This document shows positions 24,925-35,215 of a stretch of DNA of 64,000 nucleotides, piece after piece. Each line of letters opens with the position of its first letter. The stretch's first letter is position 1. A program made the position numbers and the translations under genes. This DNA comes from Portulaca oleracea. Lineage: Eukaryota > Streptophyta > Magnoliopsida > Caryophyllales > Portulacaceae. The notes beneath the pieces were generated by a model. That model was not told the DNA's origin. It saw only the letters and a program-made list of their open reading frames with translations, and ran no database searches. The stretch spans positions 22,902,817 to 22,966,816 of the forward strand of contig CM055876.1 in the NCBI GenBank assembly GCA_029582165.1, in the 5' to 3' direction.

Positions 24925-25254
24925 TCAGGTGAAAATACTAAGGAAAGCATCAGAAATGAACCTGTGAACATCAGAGGAATTGACAGCAACATAACAGTAA
25001 ACGAGCTCCTCCATCTCCTTCCAATCACAAACTCCAACTTCTCGAACCATCTCCAAAATGGACTCCTTCAAATCCGCAAACGGGTCATTCGAATACAGCA
25101 CTGCACAGATGCTGTTATCTGCAAAAACCCCACAAGCGTCATCGGGCAAGCTGGCTGAGAAGCTGATCCTCGAGTTTCTCCGATCTCTTCTGAATCCCAT
25201 TTTCTTCTTCATCTTCTTACGGTTGGTTCCGGCTTCTACTTCATGAGTTTCCAT
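24925..25254 (-). CDS. OVATE family protein, small single-exon
   Basis: 109 residues, starting METHEVEAG and ending AFLSIFT. Residues ~10-30 are strongly basic (KKMKKKMGFRRDRR), a plausible nuclear signal. Residues ~51-107 form a complete OVATE (DUF623) domain: the start AVLYSNDPFADLKESILEMV fits the family pattern (DPy.DFr.SM.eMi), followed by EMEELVYCYVAVNSSDVH (LEeLL.cyl.lNs...H) and a final helix. OVATE proteins act as transcriptional co-repressors controlling cell elongation and organ shape, binding TALE homeodomain and TRM proteins; that role is inferred from the family. An in-frame ATG at 25395 would add 47 residues, but it overlaps a TATA box, so 25254 is the likely start. The protein is shorter than most family members, with the domain at the extreme C-terminus as usual. 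It is convergent with the WAT1-related gene. Confidence 0.85.
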   Translation of the reverse strand: METHEVEAGTNRKKMKKKMGFRRDRRNSRISFSASLPDDACGVFADNSICAVLYSNDPFADLKESILEMVREVGVCDWKEMEELVYCYVAVNSSDVHRFISDAFLSIFT

Positions 25255-25393
25255 GATGTAGATGATGAGTACAAGAGTATGGAGATGAAAGACAGGAAAA
25301 CATAGGGATGTTTCAGTTTGAAAGGTTTGTTGGGATGTGAAGGAATGGTAAGCAAATTTAAGGGCATGAGTTACGTAGGAGTGGTCCTTGTCC

Positions 25394-25400
25394 ATTTATA
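25394..25400 (-). promoter_or_regulatory. TATA box of the OVATE family gene
   Basis: TATAAAT on the minus strand, 140 bp upstream of the chosen ATG. It argues against the upstream in-frame ATG at 25395, which would lie at the TATA box itself. Confidence 0.55.
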
Positions 25401-25665
25401 TTATTATTATTATCAGTTGTAACTTAATATTGTGTGAGGAGAGCCTATGCCAATTTAATGTGCCCCTCATCACCAATTACCAAATGATGCAACAGAAGGT
25501 TCAATTTTGTACGTATGAGGTTGAAATGCACATGTGAAGGGTGATAAATAATCACAGCTGAGCTGAGCTGTGAGCATTTATGCTAGCTAGCTCCCAGGAT
25601 AAAACCCTTCTCATCGGTTATCAATAGTGATTATTCTTCGACTTTCTATTGAATCAATTTATGTC

Positions 25666-25795
25666 ATTTAAACTAGGATTATTGGATCATAATATACTGA
25701 ACTTTATGGGTATTGGACAATAATGCACTGAACTTTTTTCTTAGACTCTAATACACTGAACTTTGAGGGTATTGGACAATAATGCACTCAGACCA
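25666..25795. repeat. Short degenerate direct repeats
   Basis: Phrases of the type GGTATTGGACAATAATGCAC and CTCTAATACACTGAACTTT recur three to four times at ~30-45 bp spacing. They lie immediately left of the Mutator-like block and may be a fragment of another element. The preceding 25440-25665 holds no recognisable gene. Confidence 0.5.
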
Positions 25796-27289
25796 ATTCA
25801 GCTAGTGGTTGACGTGGTGGTTGTTTCAGGTAGGAAGAGAAAATCGTGGCCATCCAATCTAGATCCAACGCACCAGATTCAATATACACACATGTGCCAT
25901 AAAAACCAGAAAACCACCCGTAATTATTAGAAAACAACTAGTGGTTTTGCTCCAAAAAAAGAGAAAAAAAAGAATCTGTTAGGAAGGGTTGATTTTACGG
26001 CAGCAATAATATGCATTGATTGGGTGAATATTCTATCCAAAAATAGCGGCTACCATATTGGAAGCTGATTTTGGAGGTGTCAAACCACAATCAAATCACA
26101 CTCCATTGCATTACAATCACGAAGGGCAAATCTTCATCGTTCTAAGCAAATCAATGGCGTCAGACAGGTATCATCATATGGTTTTTTTTTGTTCTGTCCG
26201 TAGTAATATATGACGTGTCTTGGACGATGAAAGTATGGGATGTGGGTGGGTACAGAAATTGTATTGCGGCTGCGGCTGTTAGTTCTAGGGATGAAGGGTC
26301 ATTGACATGTTCACTCTTTTGTTGGCGATAACGTAGTGTGTCCAGTGCCAGACTGTAGGTGTGGTCAATCGCTGGTCAGTGGTGCACGTTGTGTCCACTG
26401 TGTACATTGGCAAATCATAATTGTAGTGCGTTAAAATAGTGGCCACCGTCAGTATGAATAATTTTCTTTGCATGGGTTGCTAAGAGTCAAAACTCCCTTA
26501 AGTAGGGTTACACACTATTGCTAGGTAAAATCAGGGGCCACAGACAGTATGACTACGGCCACACAGTGGACATTGACATATTTTGTTGCCCCAACATCGA
26601 TATTGGTAATATGCCAAATAGTGCAATCACATACATCATGTGTGTACAGTGTACTACGTAATCACATCGATCGAACACCCCTATAAGTGTGTACATGCAT
26701 GTGAGGCATGTTTGATCGCATTTAAAATAACTATGTTTAGTGTGAGTCATATCGATCAAACACATTATTATTATTGAATTGACCACAGTATCAATGGACT
26801 TGACGCGCTTACTGTCCACACAAGTTAATGCATTGATCACACGTTTTTCATTATTGTATATCAATGACCACGCACGCTATTTTTTTGCAAATGTGACATT
26901 TTTTTTGTGAACAATTTCTCACACACGCATATCATATCGCATGCACCATTTCGTTATTTTATATAAATGACCACGCATGAATATGGAGTTGACCACAATC
27001 TTAGTGGACTTTGACATACTGACTGGACAGAACGACAAATTGATGGCCAGACTACAATAACTGTCCAAATGTCCATGCCCTGACTAGACACGACTGTCCA
27101 TCCTGACAAACCCAGGGAATGGCCACACTGATTTTCAAATGTCAACACAATGAAAATGCCACTCGGACAAAAGCGATGTGCGTCTGTCAAACGTTGTCAC
27201 TTTGCCCCCACACAGATACTGCATGTGGCACATTAAATGCGAAAAATCCCCGATAAGGTTGGGCAGATATTGAACAGTTATGAGGCGTT

Positions 27290-27615
27290 CTAGGAGGAGC
27301 TCAAGTTGCCAAGGCGACCATCGATTAGGTGCGTGCACGGAAGGTCGACATTTGGGCAAAGGTATACTTGTGCATGGATGCGGTCGAGAGCGACCCTGAG
27401 CGGCTAACTTTGATGAGTGTGGATGCTTTGGTGTGCCGGTCCTTGGGGAGGCCACGATAAAACCACCCCATACCTCAACCCCTAAAGGGCGTGCAAAGCG
27501 TAAGAAAAGCGGGGCCGAAGTTGCAGTGCAACAGAAAGCATCAGCCAGGAGATGCAATTTGTGTGACCAGATAACTAACCACGACAGCAGGAACTGTCCT
27601 GAACGCTTCCATTGA
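27290..27615 (+). pseudogene. C-terminal remnant of a FAR1/MULE-type transposase with CCHC knuckle
   Basis: One frame (27356-27460) encodes a stretch containing VYLCMDAVESDPERLTLMSV, then a stop. A second frame (27433-27615) reads PPHTSTPKGRAKRKKSGAE followed by RRCNLCDQITNHDSRNCPE and a stop. The Pro/Lys-rich linker (PP.....KGR.KR.KSG) followed by a zinc knuckle (C-x2-C-x5-H-x4-C) is the usual C-terminus of FAR1-related and Mutator transposases. The frame change and the absent catalytic part show decay. Confidence 0.65.
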
Positions 27616-27872
27616 GGATCGAAGTATTGTTCAGGGGGATGCATGAGCTTTTTTGGATTATGTGTTTTATTTTTGGGTTGTCTTCACCGTGTTTCTGACA
27701 GTCAGCAATTATTGAACGTTGGTTAAAAGTTTTTGACTTTGAATCAGTTCGTGTACTAAACCCTAGAGCTATCGAATAATGAAAAAAAGGTTGATGTGTT
27801 TACCCGAATATTGATGGGTTATCTTACCACGTTGCAAAATATGCACACTCTGCGGTTGCATGTGTATTTTTT

Positions 27873-28690
27873 GGTCTATGATGATGTTGGGTTTTGTACG
27901 TTCAATATAGATAGTATATTCGTAGCTGCATGCACGGTTGTAGAGTGATTCGTTGGTAGTGTGACCGCACTCAACAATATGAATGACCACCGTTAACATC
28001 ATGTAATTTATGTCGTTCTTGCAGGTCAATTTGAGAAACAAACCTTGGTAATGTGACCACACTCAACAACTATATTTGTTGTTCTACGATGAGGTTAGAT
28101 TTTGTATGTCCAATGTGGATAGTATATTCGCAGCTACACGGTGTAGAGTGCTCCGTTTGTAATTTGACCACAATCAACAATATGATAGGCCACTGTTGAC
28201 ATCATGCAATTTATGGCAATGGGTTATGTGTCATTTTGAGAAATAAACCTTGGTAATGTGACCAAAATCTAACATCATCATAGAACAACAATGGATCCAG
28301 TAGGAAGAGAGTTTAGGTAGTAAGGTAAGAAGAGTAAATCTTGACCATTGATCTTACTTCTGACGATGTGTGGTTATGAATATTACAGAGTGTGGTCATT
28401 GATTTCATGACCACACTTCCTAATATACATAACCACATTCCATGAAATCTATGACCACACTTTCTAATATCCATGACCACACATCGTCAGATGTAAGATC
28501 AATGGCCAAGATTTACTCTTCTCACCTTCCTACCTAAACTCTCTTCCTACTGGATCCATTGTTGTTCTGTGATGATATTAGATTTTGTATGTTCAATGTA
28601 GATAGTATATTTGTAGTTGCACGGTTGTAGGGTGCTTCATTTGTACTGTGACCACACTTAACAATATGAATGGAAATAGATGACATGCGG
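27873..28690. repeat. Three ~200 bp degenerate tandem units inside the Mutator-like element
   Basis: The units start near 27873, 28081 and 28564. Each contains TCTATGATGATGTT-like, GATAGTATATT(C/T)G(T/C)AG, a CACGGTTGTAG-like phrase, GTGACCACACTCAACAATAT and, in the first two, AAACCTTGGTAATGTGACCA. The hairpin at 28263-28587 separates units 2 and 3. Confidence 0.75.
28263..28587. mobile_element. Hairpin of two Mutator-family termini
   Basis: Near-palindromic arms of ~155 bp meet near 28425. Each arm holds GGATCCAGTAGGAAGAGAG, the same terminus family as the ends at 30965 and 31605. Outside it, each arm also holds the start of the ~200 bp repeat unit (GAACAACAAT / ATTGTTGTTC). It could be a MITE of this family or a head-to-head fusion of two termini. 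Confidence 0.75.
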
Positions 28691-29003
28691 ATGCATGGTC
28701 GGTTTGTGGACTAAACACAACGATCAACTGTGGATTCCCACACGGTCGCAATGTATATTATTGTTAATTTGACCACACTCAACATTGTTTATTGCATACT
28801 CAACTTGTATTGATGGTTATAGATTAGTTTGTCCATCGACTCCGCAACTATAGAATACTGAGAGGTTGACCACACCACTGATGTCGTGTGGCCAAGTCCC
28901 ATTATTGATGTTTAATGTAGACAATATGTTCGCAGATGCACTGACGCATATTGGGTTTTTATTGTTTTGTATAAGTAAGAGTGGAATATAGCTACACAGT
29001 TGG

Positions 29004-29250
29004 GGTGATCGTGTGTGTTTATATGTTTTCTTTATATATTCTATGGTGCCATATCCACAATGATTAACGTGGCAGCCACACAGGTGATCTTGATTGGCCA
29101 CACCAACATCATGGTAGACCACACAGCAGGTGTGATCGTGTGTGTTTATGTGTCTTCCTTTTATATTCTATGGTGCCATATCAACGATGATTAACGCCAG
29201 CCACATAAGTGTCTTTTGCCTGACCACACTAATACAATGGTAGACTACAC
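29004..29250. repeat. Two ~123 bp direct repeats in the Mutator-like element
   Basis: Both units run from GTGATCGTGTGTGTTTAT through TTCTATGGTGCCATATC, GATTAACG, CAGCCACA and ATGGTAGACCACAC-like ends (29004-29128 and 29129-29250). Confidence 0.8.
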
Positions 29251-30875
29251 CGACGATATGCACATCCCCCCTGATAATATCGCAAGGCGATAATTATAAT
29301 ATTACAAAACCACACCGATAGCTCAAAATAAACACATTAGTCTCATTGTCATATCACAATGATAGCATCGATTGACCACACGATATACGACATACACCCT
29401 GATAATATCGCAAAATCATACTTATATCATTGCAAAAGCCACCACGATGGCGCACATCCACAAATACGAAATGTATGTGTTTAACAAACATAAAGATACA
29501 ATGAACAGCTTGGTGTGCACACAGATATGTTCGGGCGTGTTGTCATTACAATACCACTAGGTTTACCATATAACAAAAAAGAACAAAACGGGAGCAACAC
29601 AGACGGTTGAGATTAGCTTGTGCTCTGACCGCCGGGGGTGGGTGTGGACCTCAATAGTTGTCTGCATGGTGGTTGATCGTCCCCCACTTTCTCCACCTGT
29701 CGGCGTTCCCAAATAGTTTCTCCCTCTTCTGATGCACCATCCTCATTCAAAGGATGCAGGACATCTGCCAAAATTTTGCTACATACATCACGTGCCGCCG
29801 AATGTGTCCTGCACACACAGAACATGCCGCACATTGATTGGCAATACAAACATATTTGGGTGCAAGGCAACCCAAATACATGCCCGGCGGGTTATACCCA
29901 ATAGAATGGTCGTGCCGACCACGCTCACCAACACCATAAAGTACGTGTAATGACTTAGTTTTACCCCGCGGGTAATGTCCCTACTTGGTCCCTCCAAACC
30001 TCACAACCCACCACACACACTCTCGACATGGCCACACACTAGAATTAGTGTGGCCATAACACAATCGTCTATGGCCATTTACCAAACCATGCATCCATTA
30101 TCGTTCCATGCACACAACAAATACACACGTAAACACTGGCTTGTATTGAAATCATGGCTATCCCTATGACCACAATGTCTGACACAAATACAATCAATTA
30201 ATGGCCACACACACACACACAGACAACACTCGTCAATGGGTTGTCGTCTAATCCATGAATCAGGGCCACTAATTCACAAACACCCCCGACCATCCCCGAC
30301 CTAAACCCTAGAAAGAACCAACCACATTCAAATTAATTGTACTAACCAAATTTGGGCCAAGATGACTTACCCGGCTGGGGCTACTCCCACGTCGACGACA
30401 AATCTTTGATCGCCTGACATCCTAGCCTCCTGTCAAGAGTTGATAAACAAAACTTTTAGAATTTTGATGACGATTTTCATAGCATGTAAGTTCCGGCTGC
30501 TCATCGACGTCGTCGACTATCGAAGACATGGACATTTCTCAGACATTTGTCAGTCAACATGCGCGACTACTCGGCCGTCGGTGTTTGAGCTCCGGTGCTT
30601 GATGCGACACTTTCTGTCGATTGCTTCTGCAAAGAAACCCTCGGCCACTTCAGTCAATTACCAGTAGGAACCCTAGCCTTCCCTCTGTGTTCAAGATTGT
30701 GTTTTCTCTCTCCAAATCTTTGATCATGCCTTGAAGATGTTAATGAATACCAATAAGGAGAAAATTGTAACCTGCCAAAAGCATGCCCCTAAGTCTCGCA
30801 TTGTGATTATTGCACCCCCATTTTTTTTTTTAATATTTTACACACGTGTGGCTGTTTTGGTGGGGGGCATAGTGG
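29251..30875. other. Non-coding interior of the Mutator-like element
   Basis: No gene supported. Motif-rich (GACCACAC types). A short ORF at 30440-30667 ends next to a leader-like stretch containing CCTAGCCTTCCCTCTG, but it has no recognised domain. Confidence 0.45.
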
Positions 30876-30964
30876 TTTTAATCTGGTGCGTTGGATCTAG
30901 ATTGGATGACCACGATTTTCTCTTCCTACCTTCTTACCTGAAGTTCCTTCCTACCGGATCCGTT

Positions 30965-30967
<3 letters not shown>

Positions 30968-31050
<83 letters not shown>
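30968..31050. repeat. (TA)n microsatellite
   Basis: 83 bases of uninterrupted TA. A plus-strand ORF with a run of Ile-Tyr across it is an artefact. Confidence 0.97.
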
Positions 31051-31052
<2 letters not shown>

Positions 31053-31580
31053 AAAATTTGATTCTAATAATTCCTACTTTTACCAATTGGACAATGGTGG
31101 ACGGTACTTTCACTTTATATTCTGGTGGTCCAAAAAAAAAATAAAATTGGATTGTAGTGGGATATTTTCGAGAGAATCATAGATTTTGTGTTGCATTTGA
31201 TTCAAAACTTAGTATAACACTTTACAATGATTTTTGATGAATTTACAACGTTTCTCCCAATTTTTTTTCATTTTTTTACTATTTTTTACGATTTTTTCAC
31301 TTTTATTATCTTTAAAAAATCATAATAATTATTCGGAGTCTCAAAAAAATAATTTAAAAAATGTTTTAGAAACTACAATTCATTAACTTTCTAGGGGCAG
31401 GAACGAAAAAAACAAAAACAATATAGTGTAGGAATGAAAAAAATAAGAAGAATGTGGAGGTGGATTTGGTACCACTACAATCCAATTTTTTTTTTTTTTG
31501 GACCACCAGAATACAAAATGAAAGTACGGTCCACCATTGTCCAATTGGTGAAAGTAGAGATTATTAGAATCCAATTATCC
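31051..31580. mobile_element. Foldback MITE inserted in the TA microsatellite
   Basis: 530 bp with ~105 bp arms. The left arm starts GGAAAATTTGATTCTAATAA and contains ACCAATTGGACAATGGTGGA; the right arm is its inverse with few changes (outer end GGATAATTGGATTCTAATAA). Both sides continue as TA repeat (30968-31050 and 31581-31594), so the target was TA-rich and the exact duplication is masked. Confidence 0.85.
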
Positions 31581-31602
31581 TATATATATATATAAACAGA
31601 CT

Positions 31603-33595
31603 TGGTAGGAAGAGAATTTAGGTAGGAAGAAGCGATCTGGTGCGTCGAAATCTAATATGATGGATGGTTTTAAACCACTTAATCTATGTACAAAACCACT
31701 AACATGTACATGACACATGTATAATTTTACTGGGTGTGGTCATATATTTAGACGTGTGGCCAATCACGTAAAAAATGAACATGGCACACGACAACCAATA
31801 GGCCCATAGTTTGGAAACAATTGAAATGGTTATGACCGAGGTCAACGATGCATACTGTGGACACTAGGGATAGTCCTTCTAGATGTGGAGTGTGGTCTTG
31901 TTTAATATGTTGATGTGACAATGTTCTTTTGTCAAGGTCACCGGCTCCAATGCAAAAATGTTTTATGATACATGTGTCAATTTACTGAGCGCGGTCATAT
32001 CTTTGGTCATGTGTGGTCAATAACGCAAAAAATGTACACGACACACTATGTGCACCCATGGTCATGCACGAGATGATAAATTTGGCGGTGCATGTTTTGG
32101 GACCACAATGTCATATATATTGAACCAGCCAACAACAACATTTCTGACAAATATAACAATATACCGGTGTTTCGCTCCCACAAATTTAGCGCACACCGCC
32201 CCCTTGATTGCTAGATCCTGATTAGTGGTGACCGTCTTCAGGAGATTCCCGTGCATTGCTTCCAAGAATTTGTCGAACAACCACTCAACAGACTTTATCT
32301 GCTTGTTTCTAATTAGATCAACACCATAGCAGACAAGCTTCCGATGGTTGTTGAGTCTTGTGAATGGACAAAAGGCCATCTTATATTTGTTCGTTTGTTG
32401 CTTAGTGTCGAACGACAATAAATCCCCGTAGTACATGTAGTCCTTACATGACGTCGAGTCACACAAGAAAACGTGCAAAAGTTGCTGATTTTTCGTCTAA
32501 CCTGTACGCATAAAAGAATCTGGGGTCTTCACTATGTCTTTTTCCCAATGTATCAGCCAACATTTGTGCATTGTTGTCCTTCAAAATAGCTTTCAGTGAG
32601 CACCAATATTTTTTCATGTCCTGTTGCGTGCATCCAATATTTTTAACCCTCCTCCCGGCCCCATGCACTCTTTCAACACATGGAATACCTTCAATGCACC
32701 ATGTTTGCCCTTTGGTTGACCAGATCTTTTTGCAATGCAGTGACCTTCCGGGCGATTTTATTAAAATGTGTTCGACCATGCATCATTAGTTCATGCTTGT
32801 GTAATAAGACGAGCATGTGCACTGTGAACCTCTCCCCGTCATCAAATGTCCACAACCCCATCATAACTTCGCACTCAACCCTGGTTTCACCAACTTTGCA
32901 TTTACAAGGCGACTTCTGGACATTGTCATCACTAATATCGGCCGACACCTTTCCTTTACCCCCGACGCCATTCCCACCTTCCACGCTAGCTGGTTCATAC
33001 TGGTTAGGCTTCTTGTGTCGATGGCCCTTACATGTGCAATAAAAGTATTTTCATTGCCTCCCCCTTTGCTTCGACCAGCATACTAAACCCCATCCCATAC
33101 AGGGGACAATTGCCTCATCATCACACTTTGGCCAGTATATCGTGACACTAGAATCATCAGTGACTACGACGGGCGGTGACGCCATGTATAGGTGTTGGCT
33201 AGTTTTCCAGGATTGCTGCAATAACATCAATTAATAAAAAGAACATAAGAATAGTACATAGTAGTATTACCCGTGGTTTGATGCATAAAAGTATAAAAAC
33301 AAGATTTATACTTACGAATACACCACATAGAGATTCCTCATTCATTATTGTGTTGTCATACTTATGGGCTACTCCTCTGCCTATGCTAGTAATGGTGCAT
33401 CTCCAATAACTGTGGTCATGGCTGCTACCCAGTGTGGTCAACATATGGTGCTAAGTGAAATAGGTATTTACTATTGTGGCGTTGTAATAATTAGCTATGC
33501 AAACATCGTCGCCCCCAACCTACCCAAACCCCCCTACCCTTTGATTATACTGATGGGTTATGGTGGTCTAGACTCTATACCTATCTAGGCCACAA
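31603..33595 (-). mobile_element. Second Mutator-like element (left terminus and body)
   Basis: GGTAGGAAGAGAATTTAGG at ~31605, followed by GATCTGGTGCGTC, is another copy of the terminus family, facing right. The body carries a minus-strand FAR1-type transposase pseudogene and GTGTGGTCA-type motifs. A possible opposite terminus is TTCCTTCCTACCTTG near 37292, which would make 33596-37290 mostly nested insertions; this is inference. Confidence 0.5.
32062..33185 (-). pseudogene. FAR1/FHY3-related Mutator transposase, broken
   Basis: Minus-strand pieces in the correct order but in several frames. An ATG at 33185 begins MASPPVVVTDDSSV and leads to DEAIVPCMG. After a stop, the FAR1 DNA-binding region (about 33060-32760) shows YFYCTCKGHRHKKPN, the cysteine pair CKCK and the closing LLHKHELM motif. 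Then NIGCTQQDMKKYW and ADTLGKRHSEDPRFFYAYRL (32779-32459) match the region before the MULE catalytic domain. After a frame change, YYGDLLSFDTKQQTNKYKM and CPFTRLNNHRKLVC (32478-32062) form the first part of the MULE domain with the first catalytic Asp, followed by TTNQDLAIKGA. The rest of the catalytic domain, the SWIM zinc finger and the C-terminus are absent. At least three frame breaks make it non-functional. Confidence 0.8.
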
Positions 33596-33600
33596 GAAGA

Positions 33601-33693
33601 GGTGGGCCCGATCTAATCGGAACCACCCCGAGGTGGGCCCGATCTAATCGGAACCACCCCAAGGTGGGTCCAATCTAATCAGGACCACCCCGA
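33601..33693. repeat. Three 31-bp tandem repeats
   Basis: Units start at 33601, 33632 and 33663. The core GGTGGGCCCGATCTAATCGG is followed by AACCACCCC; the ends GGTGGG and CCACCC can pair. The third unit has several substitutions. Confidence 0.95.
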
Positions 33694-34056
33694 TTAGGGG
33701 CGGAATAGGAATCCTAACTATTAGGATTCTCTCCTAATCTAAACTAACCCAAAGCAATAAACAACAGAATTGAACGCGCTGGCGTCAAAGGGACTCCTAG
33801 TAGAAGATTCCAATAAAGAATTCTCCACAAAAGGTCCACGCAGTACCTTTTGGCACGGTTGTTCGACCGTTTCAACCCCGATCAAACTGGGGTCAAAAGA
33901 GTATGTTGGACCGTATCTAATACGGCCCATCCTTCCCTCTTTAGGGCGGTTTCCCGAGAATCACCCCGAGACCCCTAAAACCGGGAAGTCTCAAATGAAA
34001 GTTTTTTCCGGTATCCCTTAAATCTCAAATTAGAGACTAGCCTTTATAATGGCAAC
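33694..34056. other. Unassigned repeat-like segment left of the copia insertion
   Basis: Moderately GC-rich with no protein match. The same block resumes at 35216, because the Ty1-copia element is bounded by TTTGG on both sides. Confidence 0.5.
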
Positions 34057-34163
34057 TTTGGTAATAGAAGATAGGATCTCCTTGTGATTTGCCTTCCATA
34101 TTTTGTCTATATATTCATTACTGAGGCACCCGGTTAGGGCAAGCCATTCCAATTATTCTCACA

Positions 34164-34175
34164 TGGTATCAGAGC
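34164..34175 (+). promoter_or_regulatory. Primer-binding site of the copia/TRIM chimera
   Basis: TGGTATCAGAGC directly follows the LTR. A second, mutated copy (TGGTATCCAGAAC) sits at 34367 after the inserted TRIM part. Confidence 0.85.
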
Positions 34176-34366
34176 AAGACCTGAGCAAGAGGTCTCAGGT
34201 TCGAATCTCAGCACCCCTCATATTCATTTGCGCAAGGTGAAGGGGACCTTTGCAGCATCCACGCTTCAAGCCCAAAGGGCATTCGCGTGAGGGGGCGTGT
34301 TAGACTATAAAACAATTTTTGGGGCTTCAACCATCAGCTTAAACTTTTGGTTGAGATGATTCCACA
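34176..34366 (+). mobile_element. TRIM interior plus 3' LTR fused into the copia element at the PBS
   Basis: From the PBS to 34297 the sequence matches the interior of the TRIM at 48974-49231 (CAGGTTCGAATCTC, TTTGCGCAAGGTGAAGG, ACGCTTCAAGCCC, GCGTGAGGGGG). The TRIM LTR follows at 34298-34366 (TGTTAGACTATAAAA to GATTCCACA). ACATGGTATC precedes and follows the inserted part, so the join lies in the shared LTR-end/PBS sequence. Confidence 0.8.
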
Positions 34367-34807
34367 TGGTATCCAGAACTAAGTTTTGAATTATTTATTT
34401 ATTTTTTAAAAAAAATAAATAAAAATTGTCAATCTCCTTTGCGGCAGTACATCTTCATCCCGAACCCTAGTTTATACTGCACGCTGCACCCGTCGACCAA
34501 TTTTTCCGGCGTGCGTCTGCTTCCTCCGACACCGCTTCGGCCTCCATTCGCTGCCCGAAACCATCGTCTCCTCATCCCGGTGGCCAGACCCCCCCTCAAT
34601 TCGGCTGCACTGCCATTTTCCGGTGCCCACTAAGTGTTTTCTCTGGGGCTCGTTACATTGCATTTTCTCGCCGCCGCCACGCCTGCCTCGTGTGTTCTCG
34701 CCTCATCTCGCTTGCCTCGTCATCTCTCGTGCCCTTTCGCGCCTGGTTGCCTGGTTCCAATACTTATGCGCGATACTTTATCGTAACTCATCGGTAACAA
34801 ACACACC

Positions 34808-35109
34808 ATGACTTCCGACGCCGCGTCACCGCCACTCACCCCTGCTTCGCCTGGTGCGACGCCGAAGCATGATCCCGATGTTGGTTCATCCATGGTGGCG
34901 CCTCCAGGCTTCCCCCCGCCACCATCGCTGCATGTAACAATGGTCGTACCCATTGTGTCTTCCTCCCGGTACTTATCTCACTGTTCGTTATGTCCATACT
35001 AAGCTTCAGTTGGCTGATATATTCACCAAAGGGTTGTCGTCTAGTCAATTTCTATTTTTAAAATTCAATCTATCTGTTCGTTCTCCTCCCGTACAGATTG
35101 AGGGGGTGT
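34808..35109 (+). pseudogene. Copia polyprotein remnant: gag start joined to RNase H end
   Basis: An ATG at 34808 starts MTSDAASPPLTPASPGATP, a Pro-rich gag N-terminus. Near 34970 it passes, in a different frame, into VRYVHTKLQLADIFTKGLSS (from 34983) and SQFLFLKFNLSV, ending in a stop at the right LTR edge. HTK.QLADIFTK.L is the standard C-terminal signature of Ty1-copia RNase H. The whole PR-IN-RT part has been deleted. Confidence 0.8.
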
Positions 35110-35215
35110 AATAGAAGATAGGATCTCCTTGTAATTCGCCGTCCATATTTTGTCTATATATTCATTATTGAGGCACCCGGTTAGGGCAAGCCATTCCAAT
35201 TATTCTCACATTTGG

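Larger units (their letters stand above)
25824..30965 (+). mobile_element. Mutator-like element, decayed, with long inverted termini
   Basis: The left arm from 25827 (CAGGTAGGAAGAGAAAATCG, then a TAGATCCAACGCACCAGATT segment to ~25880) is inverted at ~30876-30965, where the outer edge on the minus strand reads GGATCCGGTAGGAAGGAAC. The left end appears truncated just before TTCAGG. The interior has a zinc-knuckle end of a FAR1/MULE-type protein on the plus strand (27290-27615) and an ATGGCGTCAGACAG near 26154 that could be its original start. It also has many copies of TGACCACAC/GTGTGGTCA. The central transposase is missing. A 9-11 bp target duplication could not be shown. Sequence outside the described parts is non-coding. 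Confidence 0.6.
34062..35210 (+). mobile_element. Deleted Ty1-copia retrotransposon with very short LTRs
   Basis: The left LTR at 34062-34163 and right LTR at 35107-35210 (~104 bp) are nearly identical, both ending ATTCTCACA. The right one starts TGTAATAGAAG after a purine tract GATTGAGGGGG. Target duplications TTTGG flank it (34057-34061 and 35211-35215). A PBS (TGGTATCAGAGC) follows the left LTR. Only the gag start and the last ~40 codons of the polyprotein remain. The left LTR lacks its first two bases. Confidence 0.9.

Noticed and set aside
24925..25395. Longer 156-residue OVATE start at 25395
   Set aside because: The ATG overlaps the TATA box and the added residues are hydrophobic and unlike family N-termini.
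30731..31144. 137-residue ORF with Ile-Tyr run
   Set aside because: Created by the TA microsatellite.
32571..33086. Plus-strand ORFs over the FAR1-like pseudogene
   Set aside because: Antisense shadows; the minus strand has the FAR1 and MULE motifs.
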